Assembly: GCA_902805675.1 (NCBI GenBank)
Contig: CADCTA010000009.1
Span: 1-64,000 of the forward strand
DNA length: 64,000 nucleotides
Direction: 5' to 3'
From: an uncultured Chthoniobacterales bacterium
GTDB taxonomy: Bacteria > Verrucomicrobiota > Verrucomicrobiia > Chthoniobacterales > UBA10450
The translations under genes were made by a program, and so were the position numbers. The notes under the pieces are model-generated. The model worked only from the letters and a program-made list of their open reading frames with translations, was not told the origin of the DNA and did no database searches. This document shows, one piece after another, positions 8,366 through 16,914 of this stretch (the stretch's first letter is position 1; each line of letters opens with the position of its first letter).

Positions 8366-10531
8366 CTACGAGCGCTGCGCGTGCTTCCCGTTCTGCAAGG
8401 CAGGGGTCGGGGTCTCGCGTTCGTCGCCCGGCTGCGGCGTATTGTAGTACTCGGAATACTGGTAGTAGTAGTATTCCGGCAGCGAGGTGTCGACGTAGTT
8501 GAGAATGACGCCCGGCACGTTGACCTGGCGGTTGTAAAGCAGCTCGAGCGACTTCTTGGTCAAGCGCGCGGAGGTGTAGGACAACCGGACCACGAACAAC
8601 GTAGCGTCGATCTTCGGCGCGAGGCTTGTGGTGTCGTCGGCGGCAAGAACCGGCGAGCTGTCGATGATGATGTAGTCGTACTGGTCGTACATCTCGCGGA
8701 TGAGCGCCTCGGTCGACTCGCGGAGCAGATGCTCGCTCGGCTGGGAGAGGTTCTTGCCGCGTGGCAGAACGAAGAGGCTCGGGTAAGCGGTCGGGACGAC
8801 CACTTCATTCCAGTTCACTTCGCCCTTCAGGACTTCCGAGAAGCCGATCTTGGATGAGATGCCGAACGCTTCTCGGATTGCGCCGCGGCGAAGGTCACCG
8901 TCGATCAGCAGCGTGCGAGCTCCGGAGAGCGCGAAGGTGATCGCGAGGTTCGCCGAGATGGTGGACTTGCCTTCGTTAGGCACGGCACTGGTGATGAGCA
9001 GCGTTTTGGGACGCGGCCCTTCGTAAGGCATGAAGAAGATGGAAGATCGTATGTTTCGATACGACTCGGCGAAGATGTGACGCGCGTCGTCCGGCTGGAG
9101 GAGCGTGACCTTGCCCTTCGTCTTCTCTTTCGGAATCTGGCCGAGCACGTTCTCGCCGAAATGATGCTGGAACTCGCTGAACGAGGCCATGCGGTCGTCG
9201 ATCCGGTCGAGCAGCAGCAGGATTGCGATACCCGCGAGACCGCCGCAGCCGAGGCCGATGAGGAGGCTCTTGATCAATCCCGGCCGGACCGAGATCGGCA
9301 TTGTGGCCATTTCCATGATGGAGACCTGGTCGCCGCCTTCGACAGCCTGCGAGACGCCGACGTCCTTCAGGTTGTTGGTGAGCCGGTCGTAGAGCGCCTT
9401 CAGGCGTTCGGCCTTGCCTTTGATGCGGTTGAAGTGGGCGAGACGCTGGCTGAGGTCGAGCGCCTTGGTCTCCCATTCCTTGATGTTCGTCTGCAGGTTC
9501 TCCATCTGTTTGCCGATGGATTTGCGACGCGTCTCGAGTTTCTCCACCGCGTCAGAGCGGAAGAGGGTGATGAGGTTTTCCTGCTTCGAGATCTCGTCGT
9601 TGAGCTTGATGATCTTTGGGTGCCGAGGACGAAGGTCCTTCGAGAGCGTGTCGCGCTCGGCGCGGAACAGCTGGAGGCTCTGTTTCGCCTTCAGGTAGTC
9701 ACCTTCAGGGCCCACATCGGCGAAAGGCATGCCTTGCTGCTCGCCAGTAGCGCCATCAGCACCGGGCGATGCATTCGGCTCAGGTTTGCCAGCCTGGCCG
9801 CGGTCGAGATTCTGATCGAGGTCCAGCGTCTCAAGCAGCTGATGCTCGGTTTTCAGCTGCGCGTATTGCTGGTTCAGGCGAACGAGGTAAGCGGCCGCGC
9901 TGTTCCCCTCTTCCTGGATGAAGCCGATGTTGTTCTGCTTCTGGAAGTCGAGCATCTCGTCTTCCGCGCCGCGCAGGTCTTTTTCCACCTGGATGAGCTG
10001 CTCCGTCATGCCAGTGGTGACTTCCTGGCTGCGGTCCTCTTTCATGCCCTTCTTGAAATCGAGATACTTCTGCATCAGCGCATTCAGGTAGGCCTGCGTG
10101 TAGTCCGGCATGGCGCCGACCGCCTGGAGCTCGAAGATCGAGGTGCGCGGCTTCTGCGCGACGTTGACGTCGACTTTGACCGGCTGCAGCTCGGGATGCT
10201 GCGAGCGAACGAGAGCTTCCGCGCTGCGGCGCACTTCCGAGCTCTGCATGAGCTGGATCTGTGTGCCGTAGAAGTTTTGCGTGTCCTCGGAATAGACGGC
10301 GCCCTGGGCGATGTTCACCTTGCCGGCGAGCATCATCTTGCTCGTGGAGAGGAACGACGGAGGCGTCTGGTAAATCAGCCACGCCTGGACGAAGACGCCG
10401 AGGCAGATGGTGAGCAACGGAATCCACCAGCGGCGCAGCAGGAGCGCGCGGTAGCGATGGACGCGCGTGATGAACGCGGTGGTCCAGGAACCAGCGATGG
10501 GGCGATCGAGAGCGGCGGCGTTAGGTTGCAT
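8366..10531 (-). CDS. Wzc-type polysaccharide co-polymerase with C-terminal BY-kinase
   Basis: This 721-residue inner-membrane protein controls chain length and export. Residues about 30-55 are the first membrane helix (WWIPLLTICLGVFVQAWLIY), followed by a Wzz periplasmic region with long coiled coils (about 160-390), a second helix at about 418-442, then a cytoplasmic kinase: Walker A SAVPNEGKST (515-524), Walker A' LLIDGDLRR (541-549) and Walker B YIIIDSSP (620-627). The C-terminus has a tyrosine cluster, EYYYYQYSEYY (686-696), the usual autophosphorylation tail. It lies 7 bp downstream of the Wza-type gene, as in classical wza-wzc pairs. Confidence 0.95.
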   Translation of the reverse strand: MQPNAAALDRPIAGSWTTAFITRVHRYRALLLRRWWIPLLTICLGVFVQAWLIYQTPPSFLSTSKMMLAGKVNIAQGAVYSEDTQNFYGTQIQLMQSSEVRRSAEALVRSQHPELQPVKVDVNVAQKPRTSIFELQAVGAMPDYTQAYLNALMQKYLDFKKGMKEDRSQEVTTGMTEQLIQVEKDLRGAEDEMLDFQKQNNIGFIQEEGNSAAAYLVRLNQQYAQLKTEHQLLETLDLDQNLDRGQAGKPEPNASPGADGATGEQQGMPFADVGPEGDYLKAKQSLQLFRAERDTLSKDLRPRHPKIIKLNDEISKQENLITLFRSDAVEKLETRRKSIGKQMENLQTNIKEWETKALDLSQRLAHFNRIKGKAERLKALYDRLTNNLKDVGVSQAVEGGDQVSIMEMATMPISVRPGLIKSLLIGLGCGGLAGIAILLLLDRIDDRMASFSEFQHHFGENVLGQIPKEKTKGKVTLLQPDDARHIFAESYRNIRSSIFFMPYEGPRPKTLLITSAVPNEGKSTISANLAITFALSGARTLLIDGDLRRGAIREAFGISSKIGFSEVLKGEVNWNEVVVPTAYPSLFVLPRGKNLSQPSEHLLRESTEALIREMYDQYDYIIIDSSPVLAADDTTSLAPKIDATLFVVRLSYTSARLTKKSLELLYNRQVNVPGVILNYVDTSLPEYYYYQYSEYYNTPQPGDERETPTPALQNGKHAQRS

Positions 10532-10538
10532 AGGAGAA

Positions 10539-11261
10539 TTACATGTTGATCAAGCGCTGCGGCACGAACACCTGGTCGTCGGGCTGGAGGACCACGTCCT
10601 CGTCGCTGCGGCCTTGTTCGATGATGCGCTTGAGGTCGACCTCAAGGGCTTCGCCGTTTTTGCGGGTCAACTTGACCTTGCGCTTGTTAGCAAAATCTCC
10701 GAAGCCGCCAGCGCGAATGATCGCCTTGCTGACGGTGTAGGTTTCATCGGGCGGAATCTCCTGCGGGCCAGGGCCGCGCACCGAACCGATGACGTAAACT
10801 CGGCCACGGGAGCGCTCGCTGATGCGATCGACCGCGATGATGACGGTGGCGTTGTAGTAGTATTCCTTCTCCAGCGCAGCCTTCACCGAGTAGGCGATCT
10901 GCTTGCACGTGCGGCCTGCGGCCGGAACGAGGCCGGCGTAGGGGACTTCCAGTTCGCCGTTATCGTTCACGCGGATGCGCTGCGATTCATTATCGCGATC
11001 TTCCACCACGCGGAAGCTGACGTAGTCGTTAGGGCCGAGACGCTTTTTGTCGTCCAGCACCGTCATCGAGTTCGTCCGCATGACCGCGCTGGTCGTCGGG
11101 AGATCGGGCGGCAGGGCGCGCTGCGCGTCCGGCTGCGGGATCGTCATTGGGGCTGTGTTGCTATTGCCCTGCAGTGCCGGCGCCATTTGCGCGCTCTGCC
11201 CGAACGCCGATGAAGCGGCGAAGGACGCTGCCAGGAACAAAGTGTAAGCCCGAATTTTCAT
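10539..11261 (-). CDS. Wza/OPX-type polysaccharide export protein
   Basis: This 240-residue protein has a signal peptide (MKIRAYTLFLAASFAASSAFG) without a lipobox cysteine. The Poly_export domain starts near residue 75 (RLGPNDYVSFRVVEDRD) and contains 'VPYAGLVPAAGRTCKQIA'. It is followed by an SLBB-like domain (VYVIGSVRGPGPQEIPPDET...AIIRAGGFGDFANK) and a final 'VVLQPDDQVFVPQRL'. OPX proteins form the periplasm-spanning export channel and work with the Wzc partner encoded directly downstream. The usual C-terminal amphipathic outer-membrane helix is not evident; the barrel protein encoded upstream may supply the outer-membrane pore. Confidence 0.93.
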   Translation of the reverse strand: MKIRAYTLFLAASFAASSAFGQSAQMAPALQGNSNTAPMTIPQPDAQRALPPDLPTTSAVMRTNSMTVLDDKKRLGPNDYVSFRVVEDRDNESQRIRVNDNGELEVPYAGLVPAAGRTCKQIAYSVKAALEKEYYYNATVIIAVDRISERSRGRVYVIGSVRGPGPQEIPPDETYTVSKAIIRAGGFGDFANKRKVKLTRKNGEALEVDLKRIIEQGRSDEDVVLQPDDQVFVPQRLINM

Positions 11262-11284
11262 GAGATGCCTATATGTATCGTTGG

Positions 11285-12667
11285 TTAGAAGCTGTAGGTG
11301 CCGTCGATCGACACGCGGTTCTGACGGTAGTCACGCAGCTCCACGTCCGAATCTTTCTGCGTGTACTGATAGCGCGCACCGAGGGTGACGTGCCGTGTCA
11401 GCTGATAGCCGAGCGAGAGCGCGCCGCCATAACGCCGCAGTTCTTCACCCCGCCCGAGGTTCAGGAAGCCGCCCGACTCTTCCGCGTCTTCGTAGAAAAG
11501 CTCAGTCGAGAGCAGCGTCTTGTTCAGGATGTTCCACGTCGCGGTGTGGCGGACGTAATTCAGCTGGATGTAGTTCGAGTTGACGCCGAGCTGCGATTCA
11601 TGACCGGCCGAGAGGCGGTGGGTAAACGCGGCGCTGATGCGATGCGAGATGAGGATGTTCGCGTAGAAGTCGTTGAGCTCACCCTCATCCTGGAAGACGA
11701 GGAAGTTGCCGTCGACTCCTGCGCCTGTCGGGATGTTCGCCGGGTTATTGAAGAAGTTCGATGGGAAGGGACCGAGGGCCACGTCATCGCCATCGAAGCT
11801 GATCGTCTGGTAGCCACCTGCGACACGCACTTTCACGTACTGCGTCACCTGCGTTTCGATGAACGCACCGACGCTGAAGGTATCGGAGTCGTTGAGCAGA
11901 TCCTGCTCGTAGCGATTGAAGACGTAAGCTGTTTCAAGGCCGACGCCGGTGGTCGAGGTGACTGCGACGCTGAGCGAAGCCATAAGCGAATCGGCGTTGC
12001 GGTCGAGGTATTCGAAGTCGTCGTTCGTGGCGATGAAGGTGTAGTGATCGTAACCGAAGGTCGCGACCGCCTTGTTCAAGTCCCAGAGAACGGAAACGCC
12101 CGCGGTGTTCTGGAAGCGACCGTAATCGGCCACATCGCCGAGCCCAGGCTCGCCGACTTCACCGATCGGATCCTGCTCGAGCGAGAACCGGTCATGGAAG
12201 TTGATGCGGAAGTCACCCACGAAGACGTCGAACGACAACTGCGAGCCTGGGGCGAGCAGGACGCCGTTGGTGTTGTATTCGGAGTGGTTGAAGTAAAACG
12301 CGTAACCGAGACCGATGTCGAAGCGCAGGGTGTTCAGCTGCGTGATGGGCCACATGGCGTTGAAGTTCACCTGCGGGCGGAAGATGAAATCTTCCTGCTC
12401 GTCTATCTCCGCGATGTTGACGTTGTCGTTGTATTCCAATCCAGCCGTGGCGCTGAAGCGGAAGCGGACCGGCCCGACAAGCAAGTTGTACGGGATGCGA
12501 TCGATGCTTTGGCGGCGCGCCTCGGCGGCGGCTTCACCGGCAAGCGACGGGCGGATAGCTTCTTGTGCGTTCGCGACGGAGGCCGCGAACACGAAAGGTA
12601 GGATTAGCGCAGCGCCGGCCCTTTGCAGGGAGCAGGCGAGGAATCGAGAGATTGAGTTACGGCTCAT
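11285..12667 (-). CDS. Outer-membrane beta-barrel protein of the exopolysaccharide locus
   Basis: 460 residues from the ATG at 12667 (MSRNSISRF); the open frame extends 28 codons further upstream, but that would precede the signal peptide and cover the candidate promoter. The signal peptide ends near 'VANAQEA'. The mature protein alternates aromatic and polar residues (FRFSATAGLEYNDNV, YAFYFNHSEYN) and ends in the beta-signal-like YSF, a terminal aromatic typical of BamA-inserted barrels. It is the first gene of the operon, directly before the Wza-type gene. It resembles barrels of EpsH/PEP-CTERM-linked polysaccharide loci, probably the outer-membrane exit pore. Confidence 0.85.
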   Translation of the reverse strand: MSRNSISRFLACSLQRAGAALILPFVFAASVANAQEAIRPSLAGEAAAEARRQSIDRIPYNLLVGPVRFRFSATAGLEYNDNVNIAEIDEQEDFIFRPQVNFNAMWPITQLNTLRFDIGLGYAFYFNHSEYNTNGVLLAPGSQLSFDVFVGDFRINFHDRFSLEQDPIGEVGEPGLGDVADYGRFQNTAGVSVLWDLNKAVATFGYDHYTFIATNDDFEYLDRNADSLMASLSVAVTSTTGVGLETAYVFNRYEQDLLNDSDTFSVGAFIETQVTQYVKVRVAGGYQTISFDGDDVALGPFPSNFFNNPANIPTGAGVDGNFLVFQDEGELNDFYANILISHRISAAFTHRLSAGHESQLGVNSNYIQLNYVRHTATWNILNKTLLSTELFYEDAEESGGFLNLGRGEELRRYGGALSLGYQLTRHVTLGARYQYTQKDSDVELRDYRQNRVSIDGTYSF

Positions 12668-12691
12668 AGACGGACGATCGAGGTTAAGGTT

Positions 12692-12707
12692 AGCAGGTGC
12701 AGTACCA
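12692..12707 (-). promoter_or_regulatory. Candidate sigma-54 (-24/-12) promoter of the polysaccharide operon
   Basis: On the minus strand the sequence is TGGTACTGCACCTGCT, against the consensus TGGCACG-N4-TTGCW. GG and GC have the required spacing. The GC element lies 25 nt before the ATG at 12667. Visual match only; GG-N10-GC pairs are common in GC-rich DNA. Confidence 0.4.
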
Positions 12708-12746
12708 AGAACGGCGCGATCGCAGGATGCGCTCGCGTTTGCCGTG

Positions 12747-12772
12747 AACAATCTGCGGGCCCGCAGATCGTT
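12747..12772. promoter_or_regulatory. Long palindrome, candidate operator or enhancer
   Basis: A perfect 18-bp palindrome, ATCTGCGGGCCCGCAGAT (12751-12768), extends to 26 bp (AAC.../...GTT) with one mismatched pair. It lies about 77 bp upstream of the start site predicted from the sigma-54-like element, a distance suited to an enhancer-binding protein. It could equally be a repressor operator or act on the divergent gene. Confidence 0.45.
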
Positions 12773-12879
12773 GATGACAAATGTGTTGTTTCAAGACGTT
12801 CGGTTCTGACCGCCGCCTTTTTACGCCACTGTCGCGAGCGCCAGCAAGCGAAATCGCCCGGGGGACGCGTGCGCTATCT

Positions 12880-12895
12880 TACAGGGAATCCTGTA
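12880..12895. promoter_or_regulatory. Inverted repeat TACAGG-GAAT-CCTGTA
   Basis: Perfect 6-bp arms around a 4-bp spacer, in the 329-bp divergent region between the polysaccharide operon and the secreted-protein gene, about 100 bp before the latter. Possible regulator site; no family is assignable. Confidence 0.3.
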
Positions 12896-12963
12896 GGCGG
12901 ATGATGCGGAGCCGAATTCCGCTTTGAGCGGTATAAGCGCGACCACCCGAAATTCTGGGTAGG

Positions 12964-12979
12964 TGGCGCGATCTAAGCT
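12964..12979 (+). promoter_or_regulatory. Candidate sigma-54-like promoter of the secreted-protein gene
   Basis: TGGCGCGATCTAAGCT matches TGGCACG-N4-TTGCW at the GG and GC cores and most flanking bases (A5, T12 and T13 differ). It ends 17 nt before the ATG at 12997. Weakest of the four similar candidates. Confidence 0.3.
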
Positions 12980-12996
12980 TTTACATCGGAACCGAT

Positions 12997-14232
12997 ATGA
13001 AACGGTTCTCACACACATCAGTTCACGGCTGGCGCCTCCGCGCTTTGCTGGCGACACTGGCGTTTGCCGCCGCTGCGCAAACCAGCTGGGCGAACGAAAC
13101 CATCACCCACGACGAGGCCACCAACGCCGCCAAGAACCTCGCCCGTATGAATTGCGGAGCGAAGATCCAGTGCATCCTGCCGGACGGGCGGCCGGCCCCG
13201 GTCGCCATCGGCAAAGCCGAGAGCAAAGGCGCCGCCGCGCTCATCATGGATGACGATACGCTCAGCGTGCCCCTGCAGGAAGGCGAGACCACGTTCATCA
13301 TTACCCTCCCGACGACGTCTCTCGTCGACCGGTTCAGTTTTGTAAACGAGAACGCCACCGCACGCGGCAACCTCAAGATCGCCGTCTCGAATCACCAGCT
13401 GGCGCCCGGGAGCGCGAAGTGGGTTGAGGTCGATGGCCAGATCCCTTTTACCAACAAGCGCCTGTTCAACGTCTCCATGATGGGTGTGGAAGCGCGCTAC
13501 GTGAAGCTCTCATTCAACGTTGAGAAGGGTGGCCGCATCGCCTCGCTCGGTCTGTTTGGCGACGAGACGCTGCAGTCGTTTGCCCAGCGCCAGCACCATC
13601 TCACCTGGATCGCGAATACGTCGAACGTCTCCGTGCGCGATGAGGATCGGCTGAATTTCAATTTTGCGAATCTCTACGCCAAGGCGCGCGTCGTCTACGT
13701 CAGCTCCGGCCCGCTGCCTTCAGCGCGGCGCATGATCGATGACGACAACGAAACCGGCTTCCGGTTCTCGCCGACGGACGCGCAGCCGACGGTCATCATC
13801 GAGCTGGCCGAGAGCGAGCGGCTGAACCGCGTGAGCGCCCTCTACGAGATGGCGAGCGGGCGCATGGATGTTTACCTGCTGAACGAGTTGGGCCAAAACC
13901 CGGCCGACATGGGCGGCGCGAAACCAGTCGCTTCCGTGACGGATCGCTCCGGCGACGGCAAGGCGGCGGTTGATTTCGATCCGCGCGGCGCCCGCTATGT
14001 GGCGCTCCGCTGGACACCGGAAGGTGATCGCCGCGGGAACAACACCTTCGAAGTCGCTGAGATCGACGCGTTTGGCGATGTGCCGCTCGCGATGTTGCAG
14101 CTCTTTGAGGCGCCGGATGTTTTCGCCAGCAACTCGGCCGGCGTGCAAGGGCCCGGCGGAGCCAGCCCCGACATCAGCCACACGATGGGGACCCTCGCCG
14201 TTCCGCCATCGATCCCGTCGGTCAGCCCGTAG
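12997..14232 (+). CDS. Secreted protein with F5/8-type C (galactose-binding-like) domains
   Basis: This 411-residue protein has an N-terminal signal peptide ending near TSWA-NETI. Two beta-sandwich-like segments are seen: about 80-185 (LVDRFSFVNENATARGNLKIA...ARYVKLSFN...ASLGLFGDE) and about 235-365 (ARRMIDDDNETGFRFSP...RLNRVSALYEM...ARYVALRWTP...FEVAEIDAFG). The 'DDDNETGF', 'RYV.L' and '(E)(I/L).(A/L)(F)G' pattern is that of discoidin/F5/8C folds, which bind carbohydrate. There is no PEP-CTERM tail; it ends in a Pro/Gly-rich segment. Its position between the polysaccharide operon and the exosortase suggests a cell-surface glycan-binding role. It overlaps the convergent exosortase gene by 11 bp. 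Confidence 0.75.
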   Translation: MKRFSHTSVHGWRLRALLATLAFAAAAQTSWANETITHDEATNAAKNLARMNCGAKIQCILPDGRPAPVAIGKAESKGAAALIMDDDTLSVPLQEGETTFIITLPTTSLVDRFSFVNENATARGNLKIAVSNHQLAPGSAKWVEVDGQIPFTNKRLFNVSMMGVEARYVKLSFNVEKGGRIASLGLFGDETLQSFAQRQHHLTWIANTSNVSVRDEDRLNFNFANLYAKARVVYVSSGPLPSARRMIDDDNETGFRFSPTDAQPTVIIELAESERLNRVSALYEMASGRMDVYLLNELGQNPADMGGAKPVASVTDRSGDGKAAVDFDPRGARYVALRWTPEGDRRGNNTFEVAEIDAFGDVPLAMLQLFEAPDVFASNSAGVQGPGGASPDISHTMGTLAVPPSIPSVSP

Positions 14233-15769
14233 CCGCACCGGGCACGACGATCTGCCGAACGGTTCGCGCCATTGCGTCGTTCGCCTGGCCAGCATTCTGC
14301 AAGCCGATCACTGCGATCTCGAGCAGACGCTGACCAAGATTCCGCTGACCATTCGCGACGGCACGAAGTCGCCCTTGCAGGTTCCACTCGCCGGCGTGAC
14401 GCGCCTCAGTCCCGGGCGCGATTTTGTCTTCCTGGATGCAAACGTAGACGAAGAGCGGGTGCCCGCCCTGTTCGAACTCGTAAACGCGAAATCTTAACGG
14501 TGCGGCGCCGGTCTCGAGGACGATCGGCGGCAGCTCGCCTCGGAAGTTCCGTCCCGCGGCTGGGAGGCAGATCTCGGGCGAGTGGCTTCGCACGAGCTGG
14601 AGCGCGGTCTGTTGTGGCTCCCAGCGCGCGAAGAACGTCCACCAAATCACGCCGCGCGGATCCTCCCACGCAGCGCTGCTCGCGTGGTTGTAGCGCAGAA
14701 TCGCCTGCGTCTCGTCCGCGATCGGCATTTCGCGTACCGCCGTCTGTTCAGTCGGCCAGCGGGTGTGCCATTCCGGCCGCGCAACGAGCCGCTGCTCGTG
14801 CCCGCGATACCAGAGTTCCGTCCCAGCGAAGATGAGTGCAAGCCAGGCGATCGCGGCGGTTGTCTGCGCGATGGAGCCGCTCATACGGACGGTGCCGCCG
14901 CTCGCCGTTTCCGGAGGAGCGGAAGACGCGGCGTCGTCCGATCGGCCGAGAAGCCACGCGATTGCGACCAGCCCCGCCATCCCGAGAACCAGCACGGCGG
15001 TGCCGATGCCATCATGCCAGTCCTTCAGCGCGTCCAAGCCACGCGTCGCTGCGACCAGCACAAGCGTCGTCGCGCGGGCGACATTGCATGCAAACACCCA
15101 ACCCGCGCCGAGCAACAGCAACACGAGACGGCGCGATCCTGACAGCCGCAGCAGCTCGCCCAGAAACAGCGCCACCATGATCGCGGCTTGCAGCGTCTTC
15201 ACGCCGCTACACGCCTCATCCACCCCGACGATGCCGTTCGGTAGTTGAATCACATTGCCGAGCTGGTAAGCGCCGATCCCTACCCAGCTCGCGATCTCCA
15301 CCGCCACGTAGGCGACCGCGCCGGTCAGGCTTTGCACGACTGCATTCTCGAGCTGGACCAGCCATGGCACCGATACGAGCGGGAAACAGACTGGGAAAGC
15401 AAAGTGTCGCACCCAACCGCCCCCGCCCGGGCGAGCAAGCGCGATGCACCAGTAGCCCACCACGAGGAGAGCGATCGTCCAGCTCAGCAATCGCCAGTCT
15501 GGATTCGCTTCTTCGACGAGTCGCACCGGCAGTAGCAAGGCGAGAATGCCCCAGCTCGCCGCTCGTAGCCTGCCTCTAGGCTGCAGTGGTTCCGCAGCCG
15601 GTCGCGATGGCCAGCGCAGATAAAATAGAAACGCGCTCAGAAACGGCACTGCCCAGCCGTAGTTGTACTGCTCGTTCAGCGACCACTCGAAGTGCAGATG
15701 GTGGAACAACCACAGCGCGAGCGCACCGGGAACCACCCAGCCGATCAGGCGGAGAGCGTCGCGAAGCAT
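14222..15769 (-). CDS. Exosortase with fused EpsI-like C-terminal domain
   Basis: This 515-residue integral membrane enzyme is predicted to cleave PEP-CTERM proteins and transfer them to a surface polymer. The family catalytic residues are visible: Cys187 in VDEACSGVKTLQ, Arg232 in NVARATTL and His252 in WHDGIGTAVL, within about eight membrane helices. After about residue 295 a soluble part begins, with 'HSPEICLPAAGRNFRG', the pattern of the EpsI/exosortase C-terminal domain, so both activities are on one chain. The likely substrates are the two PEP-CTERM proteins encoded at 16089-17767. It overlaps the convergent secreted-protein gene by 11 bp. AAGGG lies before the ATG. Confidence 0.93.
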   Translation of the reverse strand: MLRDALRLIGWVVPGALALWLFHHLHFEWSLNEQYNYGWAVPFLSAFLFYLRWPSRPAAEPLQPRGRLRAASWGILALLLPVRLVEEANPDWRLLSWTIALLVVGYWCIALARPGGGGWVRHFAFPVCFPLVSVPWLVQLENAVVQSLTGAVAYVAVEIASWVGIGAYQLGNVIQLPNGIVGVDEACSGVKTLQAAIMVALFLGELLRLSGSRRLVLLLLGAGWVFACNVARATTLVLVAATRGLDALKDWHDGIGTAVLVLGMAGLVAIAWLLGRSDDAASSAPPETASGGTVRMSGSIAQTTAAIAWLALIFAGTELWYRGHEQRLVARPEWHTRWPTEQTAVREMPIADETQAILRYNHASSAAWEDPRGVIWWTFFARWEPQQTALQLVRSHSPEICLPAAGRNFRGELPPIVLETGAAPLRFRVYEFEQGGHPLFVYVCIQEDKIAPGTEARHAGEWNLQGRLRAVANGQRNLGQRLLEIAVIGLQNAGQANDAMARTVRQIVVPGAATG

Positions 15770-15848
15770 TCGCGACCCTTACCTGCGCTGCGCCGAAACA
15801 CCAATCGCGAAACGCCTGGCGGACCCCACTGAGGCAGGCGCGCTCACC

Positions 15849-15959
15849 TGGTAGGGACAGCGCGCTACGCTGTCCGACCCGCGTGGCAACGTCAGGGCTG
15901 AAGCGCATCCGACATCGCGCCCCACGCGCTGGGCGCCGCAGCGCGGCGTCCCTGCCACG
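15849..15959. repeat. Family C imperfect palindrome
   Basis: Left end TGGTAGGGACAGCGCGCTAC and right end GCAGCGCGGCGTCCCTGCCA are imperfect reverse complements. Only one copy was found in the window, so it is called a repeat on structure alone. Confidence 0.5.
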
Positions 15960-16057
15960 TCAGCCTCGAGCGCCGGCGTAAAGGTTCGCCTGACTTCGTA
16001 GAAGCCGCCGTCCAGCAGCAACGCTACGGCGCCCGCTTCGTATCTGGTGAACGCCAG

Positions 16058-16073
16058 CGGCACGCAGCATGCT
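16058..16073 (+). promoter_or_regulatory. Candidate sigma-54 promoter of first PEP-CTERM gene
   Basis: CGGCACGCAGCATGCT matches TGGCACG-N4-TTGCW except at the first T and at T12. The same CGGCAC-N6-TGCTTA block precedes the second PEP-CTERM gene. It ends 15 nt before the ATG at 16089, so the leader would be very short. Confidence 0.5.
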
Positions 16074-16088
16074 TAGAATTACTAGAAT

Positions 16089-16892
16089 ATGCAGAGGCTT
16101 AACCAATGCTTACGCCGACTGCTCGTAACGGCCGTGCTGAGCGTGTTCGTTGCTCAGGCGGCTGACGCCGTGGTGCTCGACTGGGACACTGCGACCTGGA
16201 CGCCGGGCTCGTTGAGCCAATCGTACGATCTGGATCCAACCAATCCCGGCAACGACATCACTCTTACTATCGGCGGCAACACCAGCTTTCTGCGGCCCGA
16301 TTACAATGCGCCGAATGCGCAGACGCCCGCCCTCTCGACCACACTCCACGGAGGGTTAACGCCCGCGCAGAATACCTTGCTGCTCGCCACCGATTTCTCG
16401 GTCAACACCGATGCCCTGACGATCACGATCGCGTTTTCGGCAAATTACACGCAGGGCGTGACGAACGTCTCCTTTAGCATCTTCGACCTCGACAGCGGGG
16501 CTGGGTTCCAGGATCAGCTCCGCTCGATCCGCGGCGTCGGCGTAGATGGAAGCACCGTCACCGCCAGTTATGTCGGAGGGCCCGCAGTTACCACCACAGG
16601 CAGCTTCGTAGTCAACGGCGCCGGCCTTTCGCCTGATAGCGGAGCAGGGTCCAACGCTGGAAATCTCCAGATTAGCTTCAGCCAGCCGATCCGATCGATG
16701 AGCTTCGTTTTCGGTAACGGCGCTTCGATTACTGATCCGGTCTATCAGACAATCGGCATCCACGACATCAACTTCACCCCGGTGCCAGAGGTGAACCCTG
16801 CACTTGCCGCGGCGGCGGGTTGCGTCCTCGTGGGCTGGTTTCGTCAGCGCCGGAGGCGTTCGCGAGCCTCCGACCGCAGCACGTCTTCATAA
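16089..16892 (+). CDS. PEP-CTERM sorted surface protein (paralog 1)
   Basis: This 267-residue exported protein has a signal peptide ending near 'AQAADA', then a beta-rich, Thr/Ser/Asn-rich body starting VVLDWDTATWTPGSL. The C-terminus is a tripartite sorting signal: TPVPEVNPALAAAAG, a short hydrophobic helix (CVLVGWF) and the basic cluster RQRRRRSR. The motif is VPEVNP rather than the usual VPEP. The protein is expected to be processed by the exosortase encoded upstream and displayed on the surface or in the polysaccharide matrix. It is clearly paralogous to the next gene. No enzymatic motif is visible. Confidence 0.88.
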   Translation: MQRLNQCLRRLLVTAVLSVFVAQAADAVVLDWDTATWTPGSLSQSYDLDPTNPGNDITLTIGGNTSFLRPDYNAPNAQTPALSTTLHGGLTPAQNTLLLATDFSVNTDALTITIAFSANYTQGVTNVSFSIFDLDSGAGFQDQLRSIRGVGVDGSTVTASYVGGPAVTTTGSFVVNGAGLSPDSGAGSNAGNLQISFSQPIRSMSFVFGNGASITDPVYQTIGIHDINFTPVPEVNPALAAAAGCVLVGWFRQRRRRSRASDRSTSS

Positions 16893-16914
16893 AATCCATA
16901 CTGCACGGCGCCCT

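Larger units (their letters stand above)
15770..16088. other. Divergent region between exosortase and first PEP-CTERM gene
   Basis: 319 bp without a supported gene. It contains a palindromic repeat of a separate family (15849-15959) and a sigma-54-like element (16058-16073). The rest shows nothing recognisable. Confidence 0.5.

Noticed and set aside
9077-10549. 490-codon open frame on the plus strand
   Set aside because: It lies wholly antisense to the well-supported Wzc-type kinase gene. Long antisense frames are common in GC-rich genes; the translation has no recognisable family features.
11273-12601. 442-codon open frame on the plus strand
   Set aside because: Antisense shadow of the outer-membrane barrel gene; composition rich in Val/Asp/Glu/Arg typical of a GC-frame mirror and no signal or domain visible.
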